Part shown: in pieces, positions 8,925 to 17,033 of the stretch | How positions within the stretch are numbered: the first letter of the stretch is position 1 | Layout of the letters: the number at the start of each line of letters is the position of its first letter | Assembly: GCF_017464355.1 (NCBI RefSeq) | Contig: NZ_JAFUAG010000019.1 | Span: 1 to 47,720, forward strand | Direction: 5' to 3' | Length of the DNA stretch: 47,720 nt | DNA from: Ruminococcus sp. | GTDB lineage: Bacteria; Bacillota; Clostridia; Oscillospirales; Ruminococcaceae | Notes under the pieces: generated by a model | Told to the model about the DNA's origin: nothing | The model's input: only the letters and a program-made list of their open reading frames with translations | Database searches by the model: none | Made by a program: the position numbers and the translations under genes

Positions 8925-9707
8925 ACAGATATCCTATGGACGGCCTGCGGAACAGGCTTTACATTCCTTATGACAGCCCTGGGGGCGGCGGTGGTGCTGT
9001 TTATGCTCAACGATGATTTCAGCGACAAGACAAGGCGGGCTTTCCTGGGCTTTGCCGCAGGGGTGATGATAGCTGCCTCTGTCTGGAGCTTGCTCATTCC
9101 CGCCATTGACGAGGCCGAAAAGCTGGGCAAGCGGGGCTGGGTGCCTGCTGCGGGAGGTTTTGCCGCGGGGGTCATATTCCTTATGGCGCTGGATAAGCTG
9201 CTGCCATTCTTCCACCCCGAGCCCGACCGTGCCGACGGTGTCAGCAGGGGGCTGCGGCATACGGCTATGCTGGTGTTCGCCATAACCCTCCACAATATCC
9301 CCGAGGGCATGGCTGTGGGTCTGGCCTTTGCCGTGGCCGCCAATAACAGCGACCCCTCGCTTTTCGCCGCCGCTGTGGCACTGGCGGTGGGCATGGGTAT
9401 CCAGAATTTTCCTGAGGGTGCCGCTATCTCCATTCCTCTCCGCCAGCACGGCATGGGGCGCTTCAAATCCTTTGCCTGCGGCATGGCCTCAGGGGTGGTC
9501 GAACCGATCTTCGGCCTGCTGACAGTGCTTATCGCAGGTACGGTCGAAGCTGTCCTCCCCTGGCTGCTGGCCTTCGCCGCAGGGGCTATGCTGTATGTGG
9601 TAGCCGATGAGCTTATTCCCGAAGCCCACCTGGAAAACTCCCGTGCAGGCACCCTCAGCGTCATGATAGGCTTTATCCTCATGATGACCCTGGATGTAGC
9701 ACTGTAA
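8922..9707 (+). CDS. ZIP family divalent metal transporter (ZupT-like)
   Basis: 261-residue ZIP permease that moves Zn2+ or related divalent cations into the cytoplasm. It has eight predicted membrane segments. The two metal-binding signatures are clear: HNIPEGMAVG in the fourth segment and QNFPEGAAIS in the fifth. Unlike many ZIP proteins the region between segments 3 and 4 is short and has few histidines (FFHPEPDRADGVSR). ATG 8922 has AAAGGAAG about 7 bases upstream. It is a single-gene unit with a nested inverted repeat over its start and a long terminator after it. Confidence 0.9.
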   Translation: MTDILWTACGTGFTFLMTALGAAVVLFMLNDDFSDKTRRAFLGFAAGVMIAASVWSLLIPAIDEAEKLGKRGWVPAAGGFAAGVIFLMALDKLLPFFHPEPDRADGVSRGLRHTAMLVFAITLHNIPEGMAVGLAFAVAANNSDPSLFAAAVALAVGMGIQNFPEGAAISIPLRQHGMGRFKSFACGMASGVVEPIFGLLTVLIAGTVEAVLPWLLAFAAGAMLYVVADELIPEAHLENSRAGTLSVMIGFILMMTLDVAL

Positions 9708-9741
9708 ACCTTATAGGGCTGCTGATATAGAAGCTTTATGT

Positions 9742-9787
9742 CATAGTATTTCTGACGCATAGTCAGAAGTGCTATGGCGTTTTTATT
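9742..9787 (+). terminator. Long terminator after the ZIP gene
   Basis: A 15-base stem, 9742-9756 with 9762-9776 (CATAGTATTTCTGAC with GTCAGAAGTGCTATG, two G-T pairs), is followed by GCGTTTTTATT. The T tail overlaps the next promoter, as at 87-115. Confidence 0.8.
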
Positions 9788-9814
9788 GACAATTTGTCGG
9801 TGTTATGCTATAAT
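9786..9814 (+). promoter_or_regulatory. Sigma-A promoter of the DUF2019 gene
   Basis: TTGACA at 9786-9791, a 17-base spacer and TATAAT at 9809-9814 with TGC before it. Almost the same as 110-138. Confidence 0.8.
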
Positions 9815-9854
9815 TGCTGCTAAGATAAATAGGAATTATAGCAGGGAGTTAATT

Positions 9855-10219
9855 ATGTATCCGATAAAAAAATATATTGATCTTGCTATTGAATTAGAGC
9901 AAATCGATCAGATCGGTTTATCTCATGTAAACGACCTCAGACGGAACAGCAAGTTAGCCGGTAAACTTCGCGCAATAGCAAAAAACATAGAACTGAAAAC
10001 ACGGAATACAAAAGGTCGTTCGCCGAATTACTTAGTCATTCTAATTCAAATGTAAGAATATGGTGCGCTCATCATATGCTTGAACTGATGAATTATGATG
10101 ATGAAGAGAGAAAATACGCCTTACTCATAATTAAAGAGAGGTCTGCCGACAGTTATGGTGAAAAACTTTGGCTAAATGGTTGGTTCACTAATGATCCACA
10201 AGACGAACTTTTATTATAA
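9855..10219 (+). pseudogene. DUF2019 domain protein, frameshifted
   Basis: ATG 9855 (GGGAG at 9844-9848) opens a 66-codon frame ending at 10055. From about 10013 a second frame continues as SFAELLSHSNSNVRIWCAHH and on to a stop at 10217-10219. Joining the two gives a protein of about 121 residues that reads as one DUF2019 domain: helix pairs, the HSNSNVRIWCAHHMLE motif typical of the family, and a C-terminal SYGEKLWLNGW. The break is in an AAAA run at 10010-10013, so it is a one-base loss, a sequencing error or a programmed -1 slip. DUF2019 proteins are small, helical and of unknown role, and some sit near polymorphic-toxin immunity genes. The family assignment is by eye. Confidence 0.7.
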
Positions 10220-10240
10220 ATTCGGATCATATCTATCAGG

Positions 10241-10285
10241 CAAAAAAAAACAATGCCCCGAAGCGCTTTGAAATGCTTCGGGGCA
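10241..10285 (-). terminator. Terminator of the GH130 gene, shared with the DUF2019 gene
   Basis: Perfect 11-base stem TGCCCCGAAGC (10254-10264) with GCTTCGGGGCA (10275-10285). On the minus strand it is followed by nine T (the A run at 10242-10250), so it terminates the GH130 transcript. It matches the hairpin at 1335-1370. Confidence 0.8.
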
Positions 10286-10305
10286 AAACTTATATATGGG
10301 TCATC

Positions 10306-10331
10306 TGCCCCTGAGTGTACGGGGCTTTTGT
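10306..10331 (+). terminator. Plus-strand terminator after the DUF2019 gene
   Basis: GCCCC (10307-10311) pairs with GGGGC (10321-10325) and is followed by TTTTGT. It overlaps the space just after the GH130 stop, so the two convergent genes each have a terminator. Confidence 0.5.
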
Positions 10332-10332
10332 C

Positions 10333-11508
10333 TTACTTGTTGAGATATTTGAGGTTCTTTTCGATGAGCTCGCATCTCTGCTTTACGCAGTCCACCGATC
10401 TCAGGGGATCGGAGGGTGTGTTGAAAGTATAATCAACCAGCTTGTCGATAGTAGTTGAGGCTACATGGACTCTGGTATCGCTGGAGGCATAGTAGATGTA
10501 GACCTCGCCCTTTTCGTTGACAACGGCGCCGTTGGTGAAGCATACGTTGGAAACGTCGCCCACTCTCTCGTGGCCGTGGGGTGCAATGAATACGCCCGAG
10601 GGTGAAGCTATGAGCTTCTTGGGGTCATTGAGGTCTGTGGCGAAAACGTAGATGACGTATCTCAGGCCTGCGGCGGTGTTGCGTACACCGTGGGCGATAT
10701 GTATCCAGCCCTTTTCGGTCTTGATAGGCACAGCGCCTGCGCCGTTCTTGGCCTCGGTGATAGTGTGGTATATCCTGGGGGACACCACTACCTCCTCAGT
10801 GCAGATGACAGGGTCGGTTATGTCCTCGCAAAGGCCGAAGCAAACTCCTCCGCCCGAACCAGTTTCGATGAAATCGTCCTGGGGTCTGGTGTAGAAAGCG
10901 TACTTGCCCTCAACGAATTCGGGGTGCAGCACCACGTTCCTCTGCTGAGGTGATTTTGACTTAAGGTTAGGGAGCCTTTCCCAGGTCTTCAGATCCTTGG
11001 TCCTTACTATACCTGCCTGTGCCACAGCGGCGGAAAGGTCGTTTACAGATTTGTCCTTGCTCTCTGAGCAGAACACACCGTATATCCAGCCGTCCTCGTG
11101 CCGGGTAAGTCTCATGTCGTAGACATTTGTTTCCTCAGGCTCGGTATCAGGCAGCTGAACAGGGAAGTCCCAGAAACGGAAGCCCTCGGTAGGCGAGTCG
11201 CTTTCAGCCACGGCAAAGAAGCTTTTTCTGTCGTTGCCCTCAACTCTGGCCACCAGGTAATACTTGCCGTTAAGGTAGATAGCACCTGAATTCAGCACAG
11301 CGTTTATGCCAAGTCTTTCCATAAAATAGGGGTTTGTCTTTGGGTCGAAGTCATACTTCCATATCAGGGGAGCATGAGCCGCAGAAAGTACGGGGTGGAC
11401 ATATCTGTCATATATGCCGTTGTAGCTGCCTGCCACCTTGTTGGGGCGGGTTATCAGCGCCTCGTAGCGGGCGTTCTCTCTTGCAAAGTTAGTTTCAAAA
11501 ATACTCAT
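10333..11508 (-). CDS. 4-O-beta-D-mannosyl-D-glucose phosphorylase (GH130_1)
   Basis: Cytosolic GH130 enzyme of 391 residues. It is predicted to split beta-1,4-mannosyl-glucose with phosphate, giving mannose 1-phosphate and glucose, the last step of beta-mannan breakdown described in R. albus and Bacteroides. The fivefold propeller motifs of subfamily 1 are present: [12 protein letters not shown], the AVLNSGA and VARVEG blocks, [32 protein letters not shown] with the likely proton-donor Asp, and [20 protein letters not shown] 11508 is used because GAGAGGTGCC lies just upstream and MSIFETNF matches family N-termini; an upstream in-frame ATG lies beyond the promoter. No signal peptide. A promoter and a CcpA/LacI-like site lie upstream. 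Confidence 0.9.
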   Translation of the reverse strand: MSIFETNFARENARYEALITRPNKVAGSYNGIYDRYVHPVLSAAHAPLIWKYDFDPKTNPYFMERLGINAVLNSGAIYLNGKYYLVARVEGNDRKSFFAVAESDSPTEGFRFWDFPVQLPDTEPEETNVYDMRLTRHEDGWIYGVFCSESKDKSVNDLSAAVAQAGIVRTKDLKTWERLPNLKSKSPQQRNVVLHPEFVEGKYAFYTRPQDDFIETGSGGGVCFGLCEDITDPVICTEEVVVSPRIYHTITEAKNGAGAVPIKTEKGWIHIAHGVRNTAAGLRYVIYVFATDLNDPKKLIASPSGVFIAPHGHERVGDVSNVCFTNGAVVNEKGEVYIYYASSDTRVHVASTTIDKLVDYTFNTPSDPLRSVDCVKQRCELIEKNLKYLNK

Positions 11509-11547
11509 TTGGGCACCTCTCTCGCATTGATTTTTTATCGTATGCCT

Positions 11548-11576
11548 AGTATAACCCAAATCGACAGAAATTTCAA
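11548..11576 (-). promoter_or_regulatory. Promoter of the GH130 gene
   Basis: On the minus strand TTGAAA (11576-11571), a 17-base spacer and TATACT (11553-11548). Confidence 0.7.
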
Positions 11577-11590
11577 GAGCGCTTTTTGCA

Positions 11591-11604
11591 AGCAATCGTT
11601 TACA
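11591..11604 (-). promoter_or_regulatory. CcpA/LacI-type site upstream of the GH130 promoter
   Basis: Minus-strand TGTAAACGATTGCT matches 12 of 14 positions of the cre consensus TGWAANCGNTNWCA. It lies 14 bases upstream of the -35 box. The GH31 gene has a related site at 42166-42179. The role is inferred. Confidence 0.4.
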
Positions 11605-11693
11605 CCTGAAATTTTGTCAAATGCACAAATATCCCCGTTTTTAAGCGGTACTGAATATACCCTTTGCCCATTTGTCACCAAATGTGTCCGCAC

Positions 11694-11738
11694 ATAAATA
11701 AATGCCACAGCTTCCCCTTATCGGGGCGCCATGGCATT
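11694..11738 (-). terminator. Terminator of the beta-helix gene
   Basis: On the minus strand AATGCCATGGCGCCCC pairs with GGGGAAGCTGTGGCATT with a few mismatches, followed by TATTTAT. Confidence 0.65.
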
Positions 11739-11757
11739 ATCTGTCATATCATCATAT

Positions 11758-14232
11758 TCAGAACCACATACCGCTGCTGCCTGCGGCGCTTATCCTGCGG
11801 GAGTATATCCTCACCTTGTCCCTGCACTTGGCATTGTTTATAGCGCCCAGCAGGTCATCTGTTTCTATCTCGCTGTTGATAACGGGTGCAGTTTCCCTGA
11901 ACGTTTCTGCTGCCGTCACAGCCAGCACCTCATATTTGTCTGAGGTGTCTTCGGTGAATGTACCGCTGCCTGCGGCGGGAGGAACTGCTGCGCCCTCGGA
12001 GAAGCGTATCTCGAACTCAAATTCCATGAACCCGAAATATTCGCCGCAGCCCGATACTGCCACAGTGGCCTTGCCTGCGGCCAGGTTGTTGTAGTATTTC
12101 AGCTTGTAGTCCACATCGCGTTTAAGCCTGCAGCCGTTCATCATGATGACGGGGTCCGGCTCTATCTTCTTGCCGCTGTACTTGTAAACAGGCTCTATCT
12201 CAGCAGTGCATTCGCTGAGGGAAGCTTTTGTCTTCACTGTCAGCGTATCCGAGCTGCTTTCGGTGACATTCTCGCCTATATCCAGCATACTGTCAACCTT
12301 ATACTCATACTTGGTGTTTGAGGGCAGAGCGTCATCGGTGTAGCTGGGGGTGTTGACCACAGCCACCTCTTCAAAGTCCTCCTCGCTGCCTGCAAGCCTT
12401 CTCTTTACGGAATACCCGTCAGAGCCGCCGCCGCTTTGCCAGGAGAGCTGTATGTGGTCGCCGTAAACACCGTCCGCCCCGAAGTTGGTAACGGGCATAG
12501 CAAATATCTCGCCCAGATAATCATCACCGCTGTTTTCAGCGAAGCTGTTGTTGTCCACATAAGCTGCAGCACCCTCTGCAGCGCTGATACCTGCTGTTCC
12601 GCAGCTGCTTACAGTGTTGCCCGTGATCTTTACATCGTCAGCGTCCTTTACCCTTATGCCGTTCTCGGCAGCGCCTGTGATAGTGTTATCGCTGACCTCC
12701 GCCTTGGTGCCGTCAGTTATCTCAATGCCGTTGACGGCGGGGTTCTCGATGGTGTTTCCCGATATCTTCACCTTGGCATTCTTCTCGGTCTTTATGGCGC
12801 TTACGGTGCTGTCCTTGCAGGTGTTGCCCGAGATGACTCCTCCCGTGCCGCCTGTGATGGATATGGAGTGGGAGTTGCTGCCCATAAGGTTGTTGTTCTT
12901 TACGCTGACATCAGCAGAATACTTCACGTTCAGCAGACTGTTCTCGTATATCTCACCCTCAGCGGGTGTACCCAGGGTGTTTGCATTTACCAGCACCCCC
13001 GAGGCATCTGTCATCTGTATGGCAGAACCTGCTGTGGTTATATTGTTAGACTCTATCAGCACACCCTCCACCTTGTAGTCGTGGTCGGGGAAGGCTGTGT
13101 TCTGCACCAGCTTGCCGTAAAGCTTTATGCCCGCAGGCTTGGGGCAGGAGCTTGTCACGTTGGTGACGATAGTGTTGTTTCTCATGATAGTATCCGAGAA
13201 ATCGTTCAGCCTGTCATACACACCGTCGTAGCCTGCCACAGGGGCGTTGTATCCCGACTGTTCCAGATAGGTCATGTTCTTGAAATCTATGCCGCTGCCT
13301 ACCGATGTCATGGTGTTGCCGTCAATGGTACACTGGCGGTAGTTCTCCATGATGATAGCCGAGTCGTATATATTGTTGAAGGTGTTTCCCGTTATGAGGA
13401 AGTTGGTGTAATACACACCTATGGTCGCCGAATGGGAGCCTATGCCCCTCATCAGGTCATAGAAGTTGTTGTTCCTGATTATGACATTGTCGCAGGCGGT
13501 GTCATCAAAGGGTGCATATCCGCTGAAAAGGTTGCTGTTGTTGAGTATATCGAACTGTATGGCCTCTTTGTATTTGGGACCGTAGTATTCGTGGAAGCTG
13601 CAGCCTTCAATGGTAACGTTCTTTATGCCGCCCAGTTCCAGCATATGGCAGTTGTAGTTGTCCTTGAAGTCAACGTCCTTGACCCAGAGGTCATGCAGAT
13701 GACCCATGCGCACTGCCGAGAAAGCCTTGGTGTTTCCGCCGTTGGTGTTGCCGTCAAGGCAGCCCCCCTCGATGATTATATTGTGGGAGCCGTTGTAGCC
13801 CTTGCCCAGGTCATCGCGGTAATTCATTATCATGCAGCCCCCCGAGAAATTCTTTCTCAGGGTCGCACCCTCCATAAAAAGCCAGGTGTTTGAATGTATC
13901 CACAGGGTACTGTTTATATTGTAGGTGCCCGCAGGCACAATGACCTTCACCTGCACGCTGTCGCTGCTGTGGTCTGCCGCATAGTCAAGGGCTTTTTGTA
14001 TGGCGGGGGCTGAGTCTTTGCTGCCCGAGCTGTCCGCCTTGAAATCAGTGACATCTATAGCTATCGCCGAGTCATACCCGCTGATACCCGCACCTGTGGC
14101 ATAGCCGCCTGTTATGCTGTTGTAATCATAGGCATGAGCCGACAATACAAAATGCCCCGACGCAAGCAAGACCGCAGCAAATATTGCAGCAGCCCCCTTG
14201 GACAGGGCACAACTCAATCTTTTTGAGATCAC
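11758..14232 (-). CDS. Secreted right-handed beta-helix protein with fibronectin-like domain
   Basis: Exported protein of 824 residues. The signal peptide is MISKRLSCALSKGAAAIFAA and on to residue 34, with likely cleavage after SAHA. Residues about 60-600 are a right-handed parallel beta-helix: the start resembles pectate-lyase/GH28-like folds (DSAPAIQKALDYAA, VPAGTYNINSTLWI), then many NNxI/SGNTI turns. About 620-720 is fibronectin type III-like (YGDHIQLSWQ, TKYEYKV), and about 725-790 another beta domain. It probably acts on a plant-wall polysaccharide, but I could not pick catalytic residues. There is no dockerin, so it is free or held some other way. The start is GTG 14232 (AGAGG just before): the promoter at 14342-14370 rules out the ATG at 14343. 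The region just before the start resembles 19039-19071. Confidence 0.8.
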   Translation of the reverse strand: MISKRLSCALSKGAAAIFAAVLLASGHFVLSAHAYDYNSITGGYATGAGISGYDSAIAIDVTDFKADSSGSKDSAPAIQKALDYAADHSSDSVQVKVIVPAGTYNINSTLWIHSNTWLFMEGATLRKNFSGGCMIMNYRDDLGKGYNGSHNIIIEGGCLDGNTNGGNTKAFSAVRMGHLHDLWVKDVDFKDNYNCHMLELGGIKNVTIEGCSFHEYYGPKYKEAIQFDILNNSNLFSGYAPFDDTACDNVIIRNNNFYDLMRGIGSHSATIGVYYTNFLITGNTFNNIYDSAIIMENYRQCTIDGNTMTSVGSGIDFKNMTYLEQSGYNAPVAGYDGVYDRLNDFSDTIMRNNTIVTNVTSSCPKPAGIKLYGKLVQNTAFPDHDYKVEGVLIESNNITTAGSAIQMTDASGVLVNANTLGTPAEGEIYENSLLNVKYSADVSVKNNNLMGSNSHSISITGGTGGVISGNTCKDSTVSAIKTEKNAKVKISGNTIENPAVNGIEITDGTKAEVSDNTITGAAENGIRVKDADDVKITGNTVSSCGTAGISAAEGAAAYVDNNSFAENSGDDYLGEIFAMPVTNFGADGVYGDHIQLSWQSGGGSDGYSVKRRLAGSEEDFEEVAVVNTPSYTDDALPSNTKYEYKVDSMLDIGENVTESSSDTLTVKTKASLSECTAEIEPVYKYSGKKIEPDPVIMMNGCRLKRDVDYKLKYYNNLAAGKATVAVSGCGEYFGFMEFEFEIRFSEGAAVPPAAGSGTFTEDTSDKYEVLAVTAAETFRETAPVINSEIETDDLLGAINNAKCRDKVRIYSRRISAAGSSGMWF

Positions 14233-14263
14233 TAAGCCTCTATCCTTTCGCTTATCTTCTCCG
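14231..14263 (-). promoter_or_regulatory. Conserved leader element, copy A
   Basis: 33 bases directly before and touching the GTG start, matching 28 of 33 bases with 19039-19071. Read on the minus strand it carries CGGAG, AGATAAGCG, AGGA and AGAGGCTT. It includes the AGAGG ribosome site. Confidence 0.55.
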
Positions 14264-14341
14264 TTTATGATGATAACGCTTGTCTGCGGCGGTATATGTT
14301 TGTTTATGTCGTCAGACGAGCGAAAATTTTTACACAGATAC

Positions 14342-14370
14342 ATTATAACATTTCACGAGGGATTTGTCAA
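14342..14370 (-). promoter_or_regulatory. Promoter of the beta-helix gene
   Basis: Minus-strand TTGACA (14370-14365), a 17-base spacer and TATAAT (14347-14342). The untranslated leader to GTG 14232 is then about 100 bases. Confidence 0.8.
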
Positions 14371-14403
14371 GGCCTGTAAAAGCTTTATTTCACAGCACAC
14401 AAA

Positions 14404-14447
14404 ACAATGCTGCCCCGAAGAGCATATCCGAGGCTCTTCGGGGCAGC
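14404..14447 (-). terminator. Terminator of the antiporter operon
   Basis: Perfect 15-base stem GCTGCCCCGAAGAGC (14409-14423) with its complement at 14433-14447; the minus-strand tail is ATTGTTTTG. Confidence 0.85.
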
Positions 14448-14465
14448 AGTATCATCATGTTGTAA

Positions 14466-15011
14466 TTAAACTATGCCAACGTCCTTAGGTATGCTCGCAT
14501 AAGAGGGGAGCAGCAGCTCAAATACTATGACAGCTGCGACTATGAGGACAGCAGAAACTGTGGTCACGATGAACTTTGTCTTCTCATGACCCTCATTGCC
14601 TTTCTTACGCATATTTAAAACTATGGCGAAGCTTAACGCACACAGGGCAGTAAGTATTACAGACATCACTGCACTTCTTGGGCCGTTATAGAATGAATAA
14701 ATGCCATGACCGGGGTACAGCCAGTTCAGGGCTCTTATGGAAAATCTTGTTTTCAGGAAAAATCTCAGAATAAGCAGCGAGATGGGGAGCGACACGCCAA
14801 GCTTTATCAGCATGATCTTATCGGTCCTGCTCATCAGTGCGAAGCCGAACAGCACAGCTGCAAATATCTGACAAATGACAGCAGGGATAAAGCCCGCTGT
14901 TTCATCGATAATACGGCTGAAAAATATCGACGAAATAAAAAAGACAGCCATCTCTGCAGCGGATATAAAGACCGAGCTCATCTCATTCTTTTTCATTGTT
15001 TTTTCTTTCAT
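14466..15011 (-). CDS. Four-helix membrane protein, paralogue 1 of the antiporter operon
   Basis: 181 residues with four predicted membrane segments (about 14-30, 36-58, 66-85 and 107-128) and a fifth near the end (about 148-168). It is a paralogue of the next gene: both share MKK(N/S)E, an AAE segment, GVS(L/V)P(I/L)S, R(A/S)LNW(L/V)(Y/F)P and a terminal PSY(A/E)SI. I do not recognise the family. ATG 15011 has AAGGAGAG 6 bases upstream. It is the last gene of the antiporter operon. Confidence 0.72.
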   Translation of the reverse strand: MKEKTMKKNEMSSVFISAAEMAVFFISSIFFSRIIDETAGFIPAVICQIFAAVLFGFALMSRTDKIMLIKLGVSLPISLLILRFFLKTRFSIRALNWLYPGHGIYSFYNGPRSAVMSVILTALCALSFAIVLNMRKKGNEGHEKTKFIVTTVSAVLIVAAVIVFELLLPSYASIPKDVGIV

Positions 15012-15050
15012 TGTTTTCTCTCCTTAAATAATATTATTTTGAACAGGGCG

Positions 15051-15566
15051 CTACCCCGCAAAAATGCTCTCATAAGAAGGGAACTGTGCTTCACATACCA
15101 GCACGCCATAGACTATCATTGCAGTGAAAACAGATGTGACTATCAGCCGCCTGATGTCGGAGCCTTTGTCTTCACGGCTCATTGACAAAGCCGTCAGCCC
15201 GCCTGCCAGGCACATGAATGACAGTACAGCGAGCAGTAGCATACCTGCAAAATTGCCCCCCGCGGATTGTCTGCCGTAATTGGGAAACACCCAGTTGAGG
15301 GATCTTACCATATAATCCGTATACCGAAAATACTGAAGCACAAGAAACGACAGGGGAACAGATACACCCCACTTCAGCAGCCACAGCTTTTTGCTGCTGC
15401 TTATCAGCGCCAGGACGTACAGCGCAGCGGCAAGCAGTATGTAGACCAAGGCCGCAAAAAAGCCTCCCGACCAGCTCAGTATATCGGCGATAAACATAGC
15501 CGATACAAATATCACCGATATCTCAGCAGCGGCGATAAGACCTGTGAAAACTTCGCTTTTTTTCAT
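15051..15566 (-). CDS. Four-helix membrane protein, paralogue 2 of the antiporter operon
   Basis: 171 residues with the same hydrophobic layout as its neighbour: MKKSEVFTGLIAAAEISVIF at the start, RSLNWVFPNYG after the third helix, and FPSYESIF at the end. It begins 21 bases after the antiporter stop, with GGGAGAG before ATG 15566, and is followed at 39 bases by its paralogue, so the three genes are probably one transcript. Tandem duplication is likely. Function unknown; an accessory role to the antiporter is possible but rests only on position. Confidence 0.72.
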   Translation of the reverse strand: MKKSEVFTGLIAAAEISVIFVSAMFIADILSWSGGFFAALVYILLAAALYVLALISSSKKLWLLKWGVSVPLSFLVLQYFRYTDYMVRSLNWVFPNYGRQSAGGNFAGMLLLAVLSFMCLAGGLTALSMSREDKGSDIRRLIVTSVFTAMIVYGVLVCEAQFPSYESIFAG

Positions 15567-15587
15567 GGCAAGACTCTCCCGTCTTTA

Positions 15588-16841
15588 TCACAGCGCATCG
15601 AAGATATCCTTGTCCTTTTTCTGCTGATATCTCAGGTAGTAGCCTGCTATCATGGAGGACAGCATGGTGGTAAGGATAAGCACGGTGAAAAATTCAAGGC
15701 TGATTATCCCCGCCGCATAGCTTACGGTGGCAAGGACGATACCCGGGCCTCCGCGGGCGTTCATGGTTATGGCGAAGTTCATCTTCATATCGGTGGAAAG
15801 CTTTGAGAACAGCAGCATTACCCATGTGCCGAAAAATTCCAGGCCGAAAGCGATGACGAAGAACAGCAGAAATCTCAGCACCGAGAAATCATGGATAACA
15901 TTCAGCTGAATGCCTACCAGTGCAAAGTAGATAGGCACGAAAAACGAGAACACCAGATTTTCCAGCGCCGAGGTGTAGGCTTTGGCGCCCTTTTCTTTTC
16001 CTAGGAACACCTTGACGATGTATCCCACGATGAATGCGGAGTACATGATGTTTATGCCGAACCTTGAAAGCAGCCCGCAGACCAGCAGCAGCAGTATGAA
16101 GCATATGGTGTAGAACAGCTTTGGCTCGTGTTCCCGGCGGACTTTCTTTACATTCTTTGCCAGCACCGTTATAAGCACGAAAAGCCCCAGCGTAGAGAAA
16201 ACTATGATAAGCATCTGCACCAGGTCGATACTTCCCGTGGCAGCCACCCTTGTGGCTATGTTGAGCAGTATCCACAGGCAGAGGTCCTGAAAGGTAGCTA
16301 CTGTCAGTATGGTGTTTGAGAACTTGGTGTTCATGATACCCATATCAAAGAATATCTTGGAAATTACCGGTATGGAGGTTATGGCCACGCCTATGCAGAA
16401 CACCAGCGAGAACGAAAGCTTGTTGTTAACATCACCGATGAAAGCCTTTTTGAACACACCTATAAAGGGTATGGCCAGCAGCATGGGTATTACCGTTGCG
16501 CCCACGAACACCAGGGAGATGGTCTTGGTATCCTTTTTGTTTATGTTTATCTCGGTGTTGTACCCCGAAAGGAACATCAGGAATATCAGCCCCAGCTGGT
16601 AGAAAATGTTCAGCACCTGCCCCTGCTCGGGATAGGCAAAAAATACCTTTTTCATAAGGTCTGGCAGCAGCAGGAAAAGTCCGCTTCCGCCCAGTATCAT
16701 GCCGCCAACTATCTCGCCTACCACACGGGGGCCTTTTATCTTTTCACATAGGGTGCCGAAAACATAGGCGAACAGCAGCAGCAGCGCCAGCGCGATAAAG
16801 GTCGCCAGCACCTGTTCTTCTTTAAGCGTATCTAATCTCAT
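15588..16841 (-). CDS. Cation:proton antiporter, CPA2 (KefB/NapA-like) type
   Basis: 417-residue membrane antiporter with about 12 segments. It exchanges Na+ or K+ for H+ across the cytoplasmic membrane. Family marks are the N-terminal GPRVVGEIVGGMILG, the core SGYNTEININKKD and the second half with NARGGPGIVLATVSYAAGII. There is no C-terminal TrkA-N domain, so it is the short NapA-like form rather than a KefB/KefC potassium channel. ATG 16841 has GGAGATAG just before it; upstream in-frame residues (MGAIRSRSGNRVNRTEIA) are inside a leader hairpin region. First gene of a three-gene operon. Confidence 0.85.
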   Translation of the reverse strand: MRLDTLKEEQVLATFIALALLLLFAYVFGTLCEKIKGPRVVGEIVGGMILGGSGLFLLLPDLMKKVFFAYPEQGQVLNIFYQLGLIFLMFLSGYNTEININKKDTKTISLVFVGATVIPMLLAIPFIGVFKKAFIGDVNNKLSFSLVFCIGVAITSIPVISKIFFDMGIMNTKFSNTILTVATFQDLCLWILLNIATRVAATGSIDLVQMLIIVFSTLGLFVLITVLAKNVKKVRREHEPKLFYTICFILLLLVCGLLSRFGINIMYSAFIVGYIVKVFLGKEKGAKAYTSALENLVFSFFVPIYFALVGIQLNVIHDFSVLRFLLFFVIAFGLEFFGTWVMLLFSKLSTDMKMNFAITMNARGGPGIVLATVSYAAGIISLEFFTVLILTTMLSSMIAGYYLRYQQKKDKDIFDAL

Positions 16842-16869
16842 GGCTATCTCCGTTCTGTTAACTCTATTC

Positions 16870-16925
16870 CCCGATCTTGATCGTATCGCTCCCACGCCCT
16901 ACGCGGGGGACAATACACAACCAAA
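16870..16925 (-). repeat. Hairpin repeat, copy in the antiporter leader
   Basis: The minus strand reads TTTGGTTGTGTATTGT (16925-16910), then CCCCCGCGTAGGGCGTGGG and GCGATAC, an imperfect hairpin. The 16-base head is identical to 23940-23955, which also leads into a GTATTGT...CAATAC hairpin. Confidence 0.5.
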
Positions 16926-16947
16926 ACGGGATACTATTTCTAAAAAA

Positions 16948-16976
16948 ATAATATCACAAAAATATGGCTGTGTCAA
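16948..16976 (-). promoter_or_regulatory. Promoter of the antiporter operon
   Basis: Minus-strand TTGACA (16976-16971), a 17-base spacer and TATTAT (16953-16948). The leader is about 100 bases and holds the hairpin repeat. Confidence 0.75.
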
Positions 16977-16990
16977 TATTTTTCACAAAA

Positions 16991-17022
16991 ACCAAGAAAG
17001 CAGCGGGTGCGCTCCCGCTGCT
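16991..17022 (-). terminator. Terminator of the dockerin gene
   Basis: AGCAGCGGG (16999-17007) pairs exactly with CCCGCTGCT (17014-17022); on the minus strand TTCTTGG follows. Confidence 0.8.
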
Positions 17023-17033
17023 CTCGTATCACG

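Noticed and set aside
9742-9776. The long stem after the ZIP gene as an operator
   Set aside because: Followed directly by GCGTTTTTATT, so a terminator explains it better.
12436-13893. 485-codon plus-strand ORF opposite the beta-helix gene
   Set aside because: Shadow of the minus-strand gene; the protein is low-complexity in composition with no domain, no ribosome site and no promoter.
14233-14343. Upstream ATG for the beta-helix gene at 14343
   Set aside because: It overlaps the -10 box at 14342-14347. GTG 14232 directly begins a normal signal peptide.
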